The position numbers and the translations under genes are program-made. 13,621 nucleotides of DNA from the NCBI GenBank assembly GCA_030649775.1, contig JAUSFR010000001.1, forward strand, positions 1 to 13,621. Direction: 5' to 3'. Shown here one piece after another: positions 5,966 to 12,942 of this stretch. Numbering within the stretch: the first letter of the stretch is position 1; every line of letters begins with the position of its first letter. The DNA is from a bacterium. GTDB taxonomy: Bacteria > Patescibacteriota > Minisyncoccia > Phycocordibacterales > UBA10002. The notes under the pieces were generated by a model, which saw nothing but the letters and a program-made list of their open reading frames with translations, did not search any database and was not told the origin of the DNA.

Positions 5966-6029
5966 CCCTGTTAAGTAAAAATCGTTCTGACCATGTTTTC
6001 CGCCTTCTTAGGCGGATACTTAACCGGGG
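5966..6029. repeat. Nested inverted repeat upstream of secD
   Basis: Outer arms CCCTGTTAAGTA (5966-5977) and TACTTAACCGGGG (6017-6029) enclose a perfect 7-bp hairpin TCCGCCT/AGGCGGA (5999-6016). Also inside or next to it, TCTGACCA occurs twice (5986-5993 and 6030-6037). No U-run follows on either strand. It lies in the 179-bp gap between the epimerase stop and secD. It may be a processing site or a promoter-proximal structure for secDF; I see no clear promoter hexamers. Confidence 0.45.
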
Positions 6030-6101
6030 TCTGACCAACGCAGACTAACAAAATAGAAGCAAAAAGTAAACATTCTTTCAAAAAGGTTGCCCAAACAGAG
6101 T

Positions 6102-7049
6102 CTAACCAATATTGAATGCTTTTTTCAGTTCCTTAATCCCCTCCTCAAGCGTAATCTCCGGCTTCCAACCGAGGAGCTTTTTAGCAAGAGAATTGTCGGC
6201 AAGCGTGTCGTGCGGTTCAAGCCGAGCCGGTTCGTGTACGACGTCTCCACCGATAAGTTTTGCAAGTTGATTGACCGAGAAGTTACGGCCCGTGCCGATG
6301 TTGATAACCTCACCTTTTCCCACCTTCGTACTTTCCATCGCGAGGAGGTTTGCCCGCACCACATCGCGCACATGCGTGGAATCACGCGTCTGCGTTCCGT
6401 CTCCCCAAATGGTAAGCGGTTTCCCCTCTTTTCGCTGTTTCAGGAATTTGCCGATGGCGAGTGCGTAGGCTCCATCGGGATTGAGCCCCGGGCCATAGAC
6501 GTTGAAATAGCGCAGGCTGACCGTAGGAAGGCCATAGACCTCACTCCACACACGGGCATACTCCTCGCCTAGGTACTTTTGAAGCCCGTAGGGGCTCTTG
6601 GGAGCGGGGGTCATGGTTTCCACGAGAGGAAGCGTTTTCTGGTCGCCATAGGCCGAACTTGAGGCAGAATAAATCACCCGCTTCACTCCACCCTCTTTTG
6701 AAGCAATGAGGACGTTTACCGTACCGGTTACATTTACCTCGTGAGTTTCCGCGGGGTGTTCAATGGAGTATTGTACGCGCGGAAGCGCAGCAAGATGGAA
6801 CACAAAGGTTGCTCCCTTGATGATGGGTTTGATGGATTCAAGCTCACGGATATCGGCGTTATGAAATGTCGCCTTCGGGTTGACGCTCTCCTTCTTCCCC
6901 CCCGACAGGTTATCAATGACGTGCACCTCCCAGCCCGAGGCTGGTCCGCCTTGGGCGGAAAAACGCGCCACAAGCGCGTCCGTAACCTGCGAGCCGATAA
7001 AGCCCGCTCCTCCCACAACTACAACTTTGACCTTATTTATAGTCTTCAC
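6102..7049 (-). CDS. NAD-dependent UDP-sugar epimerase/dehydratase (GalE/WbpP-like)
   Basis: An extended short-chain dehydrogenase/reductase acting on nucleotide sugars, probably a UDP-hexose 4-epimerase. The 315-aa protein has the NAD-binding GGAGFIG motif (13-19), HLAALPRVQYS (86-95), a Ser-rich catalytic strand SASSSAYG (128-135), catalytic Tyr154-x3-Lys158 (YGLQK), LRYFNVYGPG and the sugar-binding WGDGTQTRDSTHVRD segment. The length is normal for the family. The start at 7049 is a GTG; no Shine-Dalgarno is visible. It follows the sugar transferase on the same strand across a heptad array, so it probably supplies an activated sugar for the same surface polysaccharide. The exact substrate cannot be read from the sequence. 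Confidence 0.92.
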   Translation of the reverse strand: MKTINKVKVVVVGGAGFIGSQVTDALVARFSAQGGPASGWEVHVIDNLSGGKKESVNPKATFHNADIRELESIKPIIKGATFVFHLAALPRVQYSIEHPAETHEVNVTGTVNVLIASKEGGVKRVIYSASSSAYGDQKTLPLVETMTPAPKSPYGLQKYLGEEYARVWSEVYGLPTVSLRYFNVYGPGLNPDGAYALAIGKFLKQRKEGKPLTIWGDGTQTRDSTHVRDVVRANLLAMESTKVGKGEVINIGTGRNFSVNQLAKLIGGDVVHEPARLEPHDTLADNSLAKKLLGWKPEITLEEGIKELKKAFNIG

Positions 7050-7089
7050 GTTAGTCTTACAACTGTATAGTTAGCGAAAATATTGCGTC

Positions 7090-7180
7090 GCAAGCTCTAA
7101 GTCCTAAGCTCTAAGTCCGAAGAAACCTTAATTTTGTCTCCAAATTCTTCGAGCTTCGAGCTTTCTTACCTTTGAGCTTT
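7090..7180. repeat. Inverted heptad array between sugar transferase and epimerase
   Basis: Thirteen 7-nt units in register. The left arm is GCAAGCT CTAAGTC CTAAGCT CTAAGTC CGAAGAA (7090-7124), followed by three AT-rich central units. The right arm is TCTTCGA GCTTCGA GCTTTCT TACCTTT GAGCTTT (7146-7180). The arms are inverted copies of the same degenerate heptamer (CTAAGNY versus NRCTTNG). This fills the intergenic gap. Confidence 0.72.
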
Positions 7181-7181
7181 T

Positions 7182-7210
7182 CTCGCGCTCTCTAGACCCC
7201 CGAGCGCGAG
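7182..7210. repeat. 9-bp hairpin over the sugar-transferase stop codon
   Basis: CTCGCGCTC (7182-7190) and GAGCGCGAG (7202-7210) form a perfect stem with the TAG stop at its base-loop region. No U-run follows, so it may slow or stabilise the mRNA 3' end rather than terminate alone. It directly abuts the heptad array. Confidence 0.45.
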
Positions 7211-8550
7211 AGTAGCACTTTGATGGTTTTCAGCGCAATCTTCACATCCAACCAAAATGAACGATTTTTGAGGTAGTAGAGGTCGTAGGAGAGCTTGTTC
7301 GCCGTCTCGTCCGCGTTTGCATCAACCTTGGGCGGGGTTTTGTGATACAGCTGTGCCCAGCCGGAAAGTCCCGGCTTGATAAGGTGACGAATGTGGTAAT
7401 ACGGCACTTCACGCTCATAGACGGCAACGAGTGAAGGAAGCTCCGGTCGTGGACCGATGAGTGACATCTCTCCGCGAAGCACGTTCCAAAGTTGCGGGAG
7501 CTCGTCAATGCGGGTTCGCCGTAGAAAGGCCCCGACGCGCGTCACGCTATTCCCCGCCTTAAGTTCGGGAAGTCCGCGGTCGTCTCGCGCCATCGTGCGA
7601 AACTTAATCGTTCGTATGTTCTTCCCCCCCTGCCCCACGCGCTCTTGGGAAACGAACAGTCTTCCTCCGTCGTCAAGTTTGATGGCGATAAAAACAAACG
7701 GGTAGAAGAGAAGCGAGCCTATGCCGAGAACGAACGACAGAGCGATATCCATAAGACGCTTCAGAAAATCGTAGGTAAATCGCGAAGAAACCGAGGAGAT
7801 ATTTTCCAAAAACCAATGATACCGTGTCAGTGAGAGCGGAACACGGTCAAACATTTCTTCGTACACCTGTTGCATATTGGTAAACCGAACACTCGCGAAT
7901 AGCATTTCATAGAGATGCGGTAACAGTGTTTCCATACGGGTATCGTGAAAGTCCGCTATGACGAGGGTAATATGCTCTTCCCGTATACGGCGCGCGATTT
8001 CGGACACCTCAAGCGTAGGGGCGCTCCCCGTATCCACCACAAGGTTAAAGGTCATCCGATACCTCGGGTTGTGATTGATTTCCTGCGTCATACGCATCAA
8101 CTCTTCACCACTCCCGATTATCGCGGCATGTTCCCGCTCTCCGCTTACCGTGCGAACCAGACGGTAACGCCTCCAAAAAAACAGCGCGACCGATGAAACA
8201 AGCAGGTAGAGAAACAGGTTACCTTTAGGGGTGATCTTGAACGCGGGGATGAAATAAAAGAAGAGTACCGCGACGAGCACATTGACGAGGAGAGCGCGGG
8301 AAAGAAGCTGGGGAAGCTGTTTCTGCAAGAAGAGGGTGTGCTTCTCGTACAGACCCGCGATAAAGAACACAAGTACCCAGAGAAAGAAAAGGATGGAAAA
8401 CGGGGTGACGTGAAGCATGAACATCCGTTTAAAATCAAACGCGGAACCGCCGTAGCGAATAAGCAGAGTCACGACGAGCGACACATACAGGATAAGCACG
8501 TCACCGAGAAAGAGAAAAAAGGTTTCGGCACGATGCGAAAGCGTAGTCAT
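7192..8550 (-). CDS. Polyprenyl-phosphate sugar-1-phosphate transferase (initiating exopolysaccharide enzyme)
   Basis: Transfers a sugar-1-phosphate from a UDP-sugar to undecaprenyl phosphate, starting assembly of a surface glycan (WbaP/WcaJ/CpsE type). The N-terminal half has about four TM helices and a degenerate nucleotide-binding-like domain. The C-terminal ~200 residues are the bacterial sugar transferase domain: re-entrant helix (MDIALSFVLGIGSLLFYPFV), FVSQERVGQGGKNIRTIKFRTM, RRTRIDELPQLWNVLRGEMS with the catalytic Asp-Glu, LIGPRPE, and KPGLSGWAQL. I chose the ATG at 8550 (452 aa, MTTLSHRAE) rather than 8565 because the upstream ATG lies inside the predicted -10 element. The start is then about 4 nt from the transcription start. 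Likely forms a unit with the epimerase downstream. Confidence 0.93.
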   Translation of the reverse strand: MTTLSHRAETFFLFLGDVLILYVSLVVTLLIRYGGSAFDFKRMFMLHVTPFSILFFLWVLVFFIAGLYEKHTLFLQKQLPQLLSRALLVNVLVAVLFFYFIPAFKITPKGNLFLYLLVSSVALFFWRRYRLVRTVSGEREHAAIIGSGEELMRMTQEINHNPRYRMTFNLVVDTGSAPTLEVSEIARRIREEHITLVIADFHDTRMETLLPHLYEMLFASVRFTNMQQVYEEMFDRVPLSLTRYHWFLENISSVSSRFTYDFLKRLMDIALSFVLGIGSLLFYPFVFIAIKLDDGGRLFVSQERVGQGGKNIRTIKFRTMARDDRGLPELKAGNSVTRVGAFLRRTRIDELPQLWNVLRGEMSLIGPRPELPSLVAVYEREVPYYHIRHLIKPGLSGWAQLYHKTPPKVDANADETANKLSYDLYYLKNRSFWLDVKIALKTIKVLLSRSGV

Positions 8551-8560
8551 AGTAGTGGAT

Positions 8561-8588
8561 ATCATACAATGAAAAATGGATTTGACAA
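8561..8588 (-). promoter_or_regulatory. Promoter of the sugar transferase (near-leaderless mRNA)
   Basis: -35 TTGTCA (8583-8588), 16-bp spacer, -10 TATGAT (8561-8566), predicted start near 8554, 4 nt upstream of the chosen ATG. The -35 overlaps a plus-strand TTGACA, reflecting the divergent layout with the glycosyltransferase. Confidence 0.65.
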
Positions 8589-8611
8589 CCCGTAGAAACT
8601 ATAACCCTCAC

Positions 8612-8620
8612 GAGTATACT
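8612..8620 (+). promoter_or_regulatory. Possible extended -10 of the glycosyltransferase gene
   Basis: GAGTATACT contains a TATACT -10-like element about 24 nt upstream of the ATG at 8644. No convincing -35 sits at the right distance. The only plus-strand promoter-like element in the divergent gap; weak evidence. Confidence 0.35.
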
Positions 8621-8643
8621 TATGCTACAAAGCAAAAACCTCA

Positions 8644-9810
8644 ATGACTGAAGAAAAAAGGCAAAAAATCCTCTACGTCATTACCAAAGGAAGTTGGGGT
8701 GGAGCCCAGCGATATGTGTTTGACGTGGCGACCCATCTTCCTCAAAGTGAATTTGACGTAGAGGTCGTGCTCGGTGGAGAGGGGCTTCTCAAGGAAAGAC
8801 TCCAAGCAAACAGCATCAAGGTCATATCGCTTCCGGAGTTACAGCGAGATATTTCGCTCATAAAAGAAGTTCGTTCTTTCCTTTCTTTGCTCAAAATCTT
8901 TAGAAAATCTCGCCCGAATATCGTACACCTCAACAGCTCAAAAGCGGGAGTGCTCGGTGCCATCGCGGCTCGTCTCCTGTCTTTCTTCTCTTTCCTAGAG
9001 CCTACAGCCTATCGCCTAAAGCCTAAAATCGTTTTCACCGCACACGGCTGGCCGTTTAACGAGGAGAGGGGGTGGTTTCGAAAGAGTCTCCTCTGGCTCG
9101 CAAGCTATATAACCGCCCTTCTCGCAACCGAGATTATCGTCATTACCTCACTGGATTTTGAGCAGGCAAAAGCGATGCCGTTTGTCGCTCATAAAACACG
9201 ACTTATCTTCAACGGGATAAAGGTACCCGAATTTTTATCTCGCGACGAAGCGCGTGAAAAACTTGGTCTACAAAGAGATGATTTGGTGGTGGGTTCTATT
9301 GGCGAACTGACGCGAAATAAAAATTACCCGGAACTCGTGACGGTAGTCGCGAAATTGCTCGGAAAGGGTCTCACGTTTGAACTCGCCATCATTGGCGAAG
9401 GCGAGGACCGAACCGAAATCACTTCACGTATGAAGAGTGGCTCCATTCCTGAAGGGCACGTGACCCTTCTCGGTTTTAAACAAGACGCGTACACGTACTT
9501 AAAAGCGTTTGATATCTTTGCGCTGAACTCGCTCAAAGAAGGTCTCCCTTATGTACTTTTAGAGGCAGGCCTGGCGGGCCTTCCCGTTGTGGCAACATCC
9601 GTGGGTGGTATTCCCGATATCATTGAAAATGGACAAACCGGATTGCTCGTCCCGCCCTTCCATATGGACGAGGCGCTTCAAAAACTCCTGACCGAAAAGG
9701 AAACGCGGGAAAAGTTGGGTTCCGCGCTCAAAGAGCGGATACGGGAAGCATTCTCCTTTGAACGTATGCTTACCGAAACACTGGAGATCTATGGGTACAC
9801 ACGGTCTTAA
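8644..9810 (+). CDS. Family 4 glycosyltransferase (GT-B)
   Basis: Transfers a sugar from an activated donor onto a lipid-linked or growing glycan on the cytoplasmic face. The 388-aa protein has an N-terminal acceptor domain starting ILYVITKGSWGGAQRYV with the Gly-rich GGAQ loop, IVHLNSSKAGVLG (93-105), and KIVFTAHGW (128-136). The C-terminal domain has GSIGELTRNKNYPELV and the donor-binding EX7E motif (EGLPYVLLEAG, 299-309), then PVVATSVGGIPDII and NGQTGLLVPP. All motifs are intact. It is the only plus-strand gene and diverges from the sugar transferase, so it belongs to the same surface-glycan group. Residues 118-127 (LEPTAYRLKP) are encoded by a heptad repeat that appears inserted between two conserved segments, yet the frame is kept. 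Confidence 0.93.
   Translation: MTEEKRQKILYVITKGSWGGAQRYVFDVATHLPQSEFDVEVVLGGEGLLKERLQANSIKVISLPELQRDISLIKEVRSFLSLLKIFRKSRPNIVHLNSSKAGVLGAIAARLLSFFSFLEPTAYRLKPKIVFTAHGWPFNEERGWFRKSLLWLASYITALLATEIIVITSLDFEQAKAMPFVAHKTRLIFNGIKVPEFLSRDEAREKLGLQRDDLVVGSIGELTRNKNYPELVTVVAKLLGKGLTFELAIIGEGEDRTEITSRMKSGSIPEGHVTLLGFKQDAYTYLKAFDIFALNSLKEGLPYVLLEAGLAGLPVVATSVGGIPDIIENGQTGLLVPPFHMDEALQKLLTEKETREKLGSALKERIREAFSFERMLTETLEIYGYTRS
8994..9028 (+). repeat. Heptad repeat inside the glycosyltransferase gene
   Basis: Five 7-nt units in register: CCTAGAG CCTACAG CCTATCG CCTAAAG CCTAAAA. This is nearly the same array as the right arm between secD and secF (4533-4561; shared 12-mer TCCTAGAGCCTA). It encodes residues 118-127 of the glycosyltransferase in frame, between SFFSF and KIVFTAHGW. 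Confidence 0.8.
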
Positions 9811-9820
9811 TCTCCCCCCT

Positions 9821-9847
9821 AAAAAAGCCTTGAGAACGGTTGGGCTA
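9821..9847 (-). terminator. Possible terminator between convergent genes
   Basis: On the minus strand AGCC and GGCT (9843-9846 with 9826-9829) can pair around a 13-nt loop, followed by TTTTTT (9821-9826). The stem is short and overlaps the stop of the pilin-like gene. It is the only candidate 3' end in this 34-bp gap. Confidence 0.4.
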
Positions 9848-10402
9848 CTTCTTAATCACCTTGACCAATTCAGCTAGGTTGGTAATTCCCTTTGGTAACC
9901 GCTCCAAAAATAAATTCTTTACTACAACCGTTGCCGTCCCACTGCCTGGTAACTGTTGTTTAGAAAGAGTCTCATTGGAAAAACAGAAATTTGATTTAGA
10001 GACACCCGCAATATTGGGTACTTTTGGGATATCTTCACTCGCTATATTAAAACAAACTAACCCCGGCATCTGGATATAGGCATACGTGCCTTTGAGCGTA
10101 AGTTCACCCGAGAACATCACCGAAAACTCACCGGGAGCAAGGTTGCTGACTTTAGAAACAACCAGTGAGTTGATGGTATCCCCGATGTGCAAATCTTCCA
10201 CGGCAATTTCTTTTCTTATGTTGAGCGAATTGGCCTGGAAAGCCGAACTTTGTTCGGCTTGTTTGGGCGTTACGGTTGTCGCGGGCAAGCCGGCAGAAGA
10301 CTGCTTGTGTCGCTGAAGTACAAAATAAGTTCCCCCTCCCACCACTATCGCAACGATGAGAGCCAACACCACCGAAGCAAAGCCTTTCTGTAGATTTTTC
10401 AT
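9845..10402 (-). CDS. Exported protein with a pilin-like N-terminus, unknown function
   Basis: 185 aa. The N-terminus MKNLQKGFASVVLALIVAIV has a short basic leader, a KGF junction and a single hydrophobic helix (about 8-29), resembling class III (type IV prepilin) signals. The Glu usually at +5 after cleavage is missing (FASVV), so it may be a plain N-terminal anchor. A Ser/Thr/Gln-rich linker (31-60) and a beta-rich domain follow, with two Cys (in LVCFN and NFCFS), which could form a disulfide outside the cell. I do not recognise the outer domain. The ATG at 10402 is 2 nt from the predicted transcription start. It follows rodA on the same strand. Confidence 0.78.
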   Translation of the reverse strand: MKNLQKGFASVVLALIVAIVVGGGTYFVLQRHKQSSAGLPATTVTPKQAEQSSAFQANSLNIRKEIAVEDLHIGDTINSLVVSKVSNLAPGEFSVMFSGELTLKGTYAYIQMPGLVCFNIASEDIPKVPNIAGVSKSNFCFSNETLSKQQLPGSGTATVVVKNLFLERLPKGITNLAELVKVIKK

Positions 10403-10410
10403 ATACTAAT

Positions 10411-10439
10411 AGAATACAACAGTCCTCTTCTTGTGTCAT
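10411..10439 (-). promoter_or_regulatory. Promoter of the pilin-like gene (leaderless mRNA)
   Basis: -35 ATGACA (10434-10439), 17-bp spacer, -10 TATTCT (10411-10416), predicted start near 10404, 2 nt before the ATG. The spacing matches the other leaderless promoters in the window, but the -10 is weak. Confidence 0.5.
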
Positions 10440-10450
10440 TGACCTCAAAT

Positions 10451-11683
10451 CTACTCTGCCGTCACTCCCACAAATTCATTCTGCGTCGCCTCCTTGTGCA
10501 CCGTCCGTCTGTACCTTCGCATTCCCATGAGGATGCCGAGTCCTCCGAACAGCGTGAGCATATTCGTGCCTCCATAGCTCATAAACGGCAAGGTAATGCC
10601 GGTTACGGGAAGGAGCCCGACATTCATACCCACGTGGATGAGAAAGTGACTGATGATAAGAATGGCGAGTCCGAGCCCGTACAGGATTTCAAAATTGGAG
10701 AGACCGAGTAGCGCGTTTCGCAATATTCTCCAGATAACGAGTGCGTAGCAGAGGCTAAGTAGCACTACGCCGACAAAACCCCATTCCTCGGCAAATGCGG
10801 CAAAGATGAAGTCGGTTTCGTACTCGGGGAGAAATTGCAGTCGTGACTGACTGCCGAGCCCCACGCCTTTACCAAGGAGACCACCCGAACCTACCGCAAT
10901 CATTGACTGATACGCGTTATAGCCCGTACCCCGAATATCGGTTAACGGATGAATGAAGGTGATAAGACGCTGTTTCTGGTAGTCCTTGAACACATAGGCC
11001 CACAGGAAAAGCCCCGAGAGAGCGCCGATAAGGAACACCGCGAGGAGATGTTTTTTGGAAATACCGGAGAGCATCACCATACCGAACCAGATGCAGGCAA
11101 TCACAAGTGCCCCTCCAAAGTCGGGTTGCAGGAGCACCAGAATGAAGAGAATGAACGCATAGAAGCCGGAAACAAGAATGTGCCTAATATGCGCAATCTC
11201 AATATGACGACGAGAGAAATATTTCGCGAGCACCAAGATGAGGACGAGTTTGATCGGTTCCACAGGCTGAACGCTAAAGACCCCGAAATCAAACCAGCCG
11301 TGAATACCGCGAATGGTGCCGAAGAGAAAAAGGATAAGAAGTAGCCCGCACCCTCCAAGGAATAACGCGAACAAGATGTCGCTTCGGCGAAGAAATCGCC
11401 AATCAATAAAACTTCCGGCGAAGAAGACGGCGAGAGAGATGCACAGCCACACCAACTGCTTAAAGAAAAGAGTATTTGAAGAGGCAACCGCTTCCCCACT
11501 ACATTCCTCGGCGCTACCGATGAGTGGAGCCTCAAGCGTACTTACGTAACACGGGGCGGTTTCCTGCTTAAACGAGTAAATGGTCACGAACCCCGCCGCC
11601 ATAATGGGAACAAGCGCCAGCACAAGAAGCCAATCAACGGACCGCGAGGAAGCGAGGGAAGAAATGGGTTTGGGGAGAGACAT
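10451..11683 (-). CDS. rodA: RodA: SEDS peptidoglycan polymerase (rod-shape protein)
   Basis: A SEDS-family membrane glycosyltransferase that polymerises lipid II during cell elongation with a class B PBP. About ten TM helices are visible. Signature segments are QPVEPIKLVLILVLAKY, QPDFGGALVIACIW, HPLTDIRGTGYNAYQSMIAV, GSGGLLGKGVGLGSQSRLQF, LPEYETDFIFAAFAEEWGFVG and LPFMSYGGTNML near the C-terminus. These fit RodA rather than FtsW, but the assignment between paralogues is by motif impression. A start at 11731 would add 16 residues encoded by a heptad repeat, so I take the Met at 11683 (410 aa, MSLPKPIS). No PBP2 or mreBCD gene is nearby. The stop lies 49 bp before the pilin-like gene. Confidence 0.92.
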   Translation of the reverse strand: MSLPKPISSLASSRSVDWLLVLALVPIMAAGFVTIYSFKQETAPCYVSTLEAPLIGSAEECSGEAVASSNTLFFKQLVWLCISLAVFFAGSFIDWRFLRRSDILFALFLGGCGLLLILFLFGTIRGIHGWFDFGVFSVQPVEPIKLVLILVLAKYFSRRHIEIAHIRHILVSGFYAFILFILVLLQPDFGGALVIACIWFGMVMLSGISKKHLLAVFLIGALSGLFLWAYVFKDYQKQRLITFIHPLTDIRGTGYNAYQSMIAVGSGGLLGKGVGLGSQSRLQFLPEYETDFIFAAFAEEWGFVGVVLLSLCYALVIWRILRNALLGLSNFEILYGLGLAILIISHFLIHVGMNVGLLPVTGITLPFMSYGGTNMLTLFGGLGILMGMRRYRRTVHKEATQNEFVGVTAE

Positions 11684-11692
11684 ACGAAAAAA

Positions 11693-11844
11693 AACACAAC
11701 GCACAAGCACCAAATTCCAAACAATTGACATTCTGATGTCATCCCCGTGAAAACGGGGAGCCAGATCTTCTGGATTCCCGCCTACACTGGAACGACTTAG
11801 GAAAGTGATTTGTTTGTGATTTGAAAATTGTAATTTGGGATTTA
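11693..11844. repeat. Split inverted heptad array upstream of rodA
   Basis: The left arm (11693-11727) reads AACACAA CGCACAA GCACCAA ATTCCAA ACAATTG. The right arm (11810-11844) reads TTGTTTG TGATTTG AAAATTG TAATTTG GGATTTA. Both have period 7 and are inverted to each other (CAAATTCCAAACAA versus TTGTTTGTGATTTG). An unrelated palindrome (11738-11795) lies between them, as if inserted into the element. The left arm also reads as the spurious N-terminus of a longer rodA frame. Confidence 0.65.
11738..11795. repeat. Intergenic palindromic element (GTCATCCCCG... type)
   Basis: A 58-bp unit bounded by GTC and GAC with a CCCCGTGAAAACGGGG hairpin (11743-11758), a central CCAGATCTTCTGG palindrome, and GGATTCCCGCCTACACTGG. 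It resembles the widespread class of short palindromic repeats built on ATTCCCGC...GCGGGAAT. It is embedded between the arms of a heptad array. Likely a non-autonomous dispersed repeat; copy number needs the genome. Confidence 0.6.
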
Positions 11845-12600
11845 TTAATTTCTGCCGGGTACGGTAGAGAGCACCTCAATTCGGGAAGGTTCCTCAAAAG
11901 AACGTGGCCACGTGAACGTAAGGGTCGCGCTCGCTCCTCCGGGAAGCACCTTGACCGTGGTCGCGGAAGCACCCGAGACGTTTCCATCGGCACCAAACAG
12001 AAGTGCCGTCGCGTCTATACCCTCCACGGGTACGCGGGACGTATTCGTGATGACTGCCCGCAGGGATGACCCGTTTTCATCGGTGAGGAAATCCTTGGTA
12101 CTTACGGAAAGCTCCGGCTCCTGTATTCGGAAAAAGAGGGGTTCTGCCGTAAATTCAAAGGTGGCACGCGTGGGCGTTCTCACCCCACTTAACATCTTAC
12201 CTTCAAAGACCGCGAATATTTTTCTTGGAGGAATGTAGGTGGTTCCGTGTCGTTCATACAGTAAAAGATTTTCCTCGTCATAGAGCTTGAAGACATAGGG
12301 GGCATTTCGGGCTCCCGCTCCAGCATTCTTATTTTCAACGTAGGCCACGGCTCCCCACACTCCCTCATCCACTTCAAGTGCTCGCGCGAAATGGATAATC
12401 GGAGGCACGACATCCGCCCTGCACACACGCGTGCAACTTCCTCCACAATCAACACCGCGCTCATTACCATCCTTCGCGTTATTCCCGCAATCGGGGGCAC
12501 TGTGGAATGAAACGTATCCGTAAACGGCAAATACCGCAAGGAAAAAGAGAAGTATCCCGCTTATGAAAAAGAATTTTCTCTGCTGTGCCCAGGAAAGCAT
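11845..12600 (-). CDS. Membrane-anchored extracytoplasmic protein with CxDGxxxxGE-GVDCGGxC motif
   Basis: 251 aa, unknown function. One TM helix at about 10-31 with a short cytoplasmic start (MLSWAQQRKF). It is followed by PDCGNNAKDGNERGVDCGG, a Cys-rich motif with C38, C52, C56 and C60, of the kind found next to the membrane in many secreted proteins (general form C-D/N-G-N-GE-GVDCGG-C-C), possibly a small disulfide or metal knot. The rest is beta-rich with an immunoglobulin-like feel (VYVENKNAG..., SLRAVITNTSRVPVEGIDAT, SATLTFTWP) and may be an adhesion or protein-binding domain. A TATAAT at 12661-12666 without a clear -35 could serve as promoter, giving a ~55-nt leader made of a heptad array. 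rodA follows on the same strand. Confidence 0.8.
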   Translation of the reverse strand: MLSWAQQRKFFFISGILLFFLAVFAVYGYVSFHSAPDCGNNAKDGNERGVDCGGSCTRVCRADVVPPIIHFARALEVDEGVWGAVAYVENKNAGAGARNAPYVFKLYDEENLLLYERHGTTYIPPRKIFAVFEGKMLSGVRTPTRATFEFTAEPLFFRIQEPELSVSTKDFLTDENGSSLRAVITNTSRVPVEGIDATALLFGADGNVSGASATTVKVLPGGASATLTFTWPRSFEEPSRIEVLSTVPGRN

Positions 12601-12606
12601 ATGAAG

Positions 12607-12662
12607 AAAGCTTTTAGCTGATAGCTTTTAGGTGAGGACACCGCGGAAGCTAAAAGTAAAAT
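12607..12662. repeat. Inverted heptad array upstream of the secreted-protein gene
   Basis: Eight 7-nt units: AAAGCTT TTAGCTG ATAGCTT TTAGGTG (12607-12634), two GC-rich central units, then GCTAAAA GTAAAAT (12649-12662). The left arm carries TAGCTT and the right arm its inverse AAGCTA. It sits between the 5S terminator and the start codon at 12600. Confidence 0.68.
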
Positions 12663-12672
12663 TATAATAGCA

Positions 12673-12697
12673 CAAAAACCGACGGAAAATAGTCGGC
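12673..12697 (-). terminator. rRNA operon terminator after 5S
   Basis: The minus strand has CCGAC-TATTTTCC-GTCGG (12692-12696 with 12679-12683) followed by TTTTT (12674-12678), about 28 nt after the 5S 3' end. It ends the 23S-tRNA-5S unit and confirms that 16S is transcribed separately. Confidence 0.78.
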
Positions 12698-12724
12698 TGA
12701 AATGAGGAGGGAATTGAAGACTTT

Positions 12725-12839
12725 GTTCTGGCGACAACCTACTCTCCCCCGCTCGCGCGAGGTACCATCGGCTCAACAAGGCTTAACTTCCGAGTTCGGA
12801 AAGAGATCGGGTGTGACCCTTGCGATAAATCACCAGAAC
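12725..12839 (-). rRNA. rrf: 5S rRNA
   Basis: The complement shows GTTCTGG...CCAGAAC terminal pairing (12725-12731 with 12833-12839) and the conserved 5S core: CACACCCGATC, CCGAACTCGGAAGTTAAG and GAGAGTAGG. The length is about 115 nt. It is last in the 23S-tRNA-tRNA-like-5S unit. Confidence 0.95.
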
Positions 12840-12942
12840 AAAATGTTCAATGCTTTTCTTAAAGACTGGATAATGGTCCCAATCGTGATGATTGGGGAAC
12901 CCTGCGTCGCTGAAGCTATGCAGGGCAAAAGGAACAAAGGAT

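Noticed and set aside
8550..8565. Upstream ATG (MISTT...) as start of the sugar transferase
   Set aside because: That ATG lies inside the predicted -10 TATGAT, so it would not be in the transcript.
9845..10402. Typical type IV major pilin
   Set aside because: The Glu at +5 is absent and the basic leader is very short, so only a pilin-like or anchor signal is claimed.
11684..11731. N-terminal extension MSIVWNLVLVRC of RodA
   Set aside because: The codons coincide with the heptad repeat arm and are not SEDS-like; the internal Met at 11683 gives a normal N-terminus.
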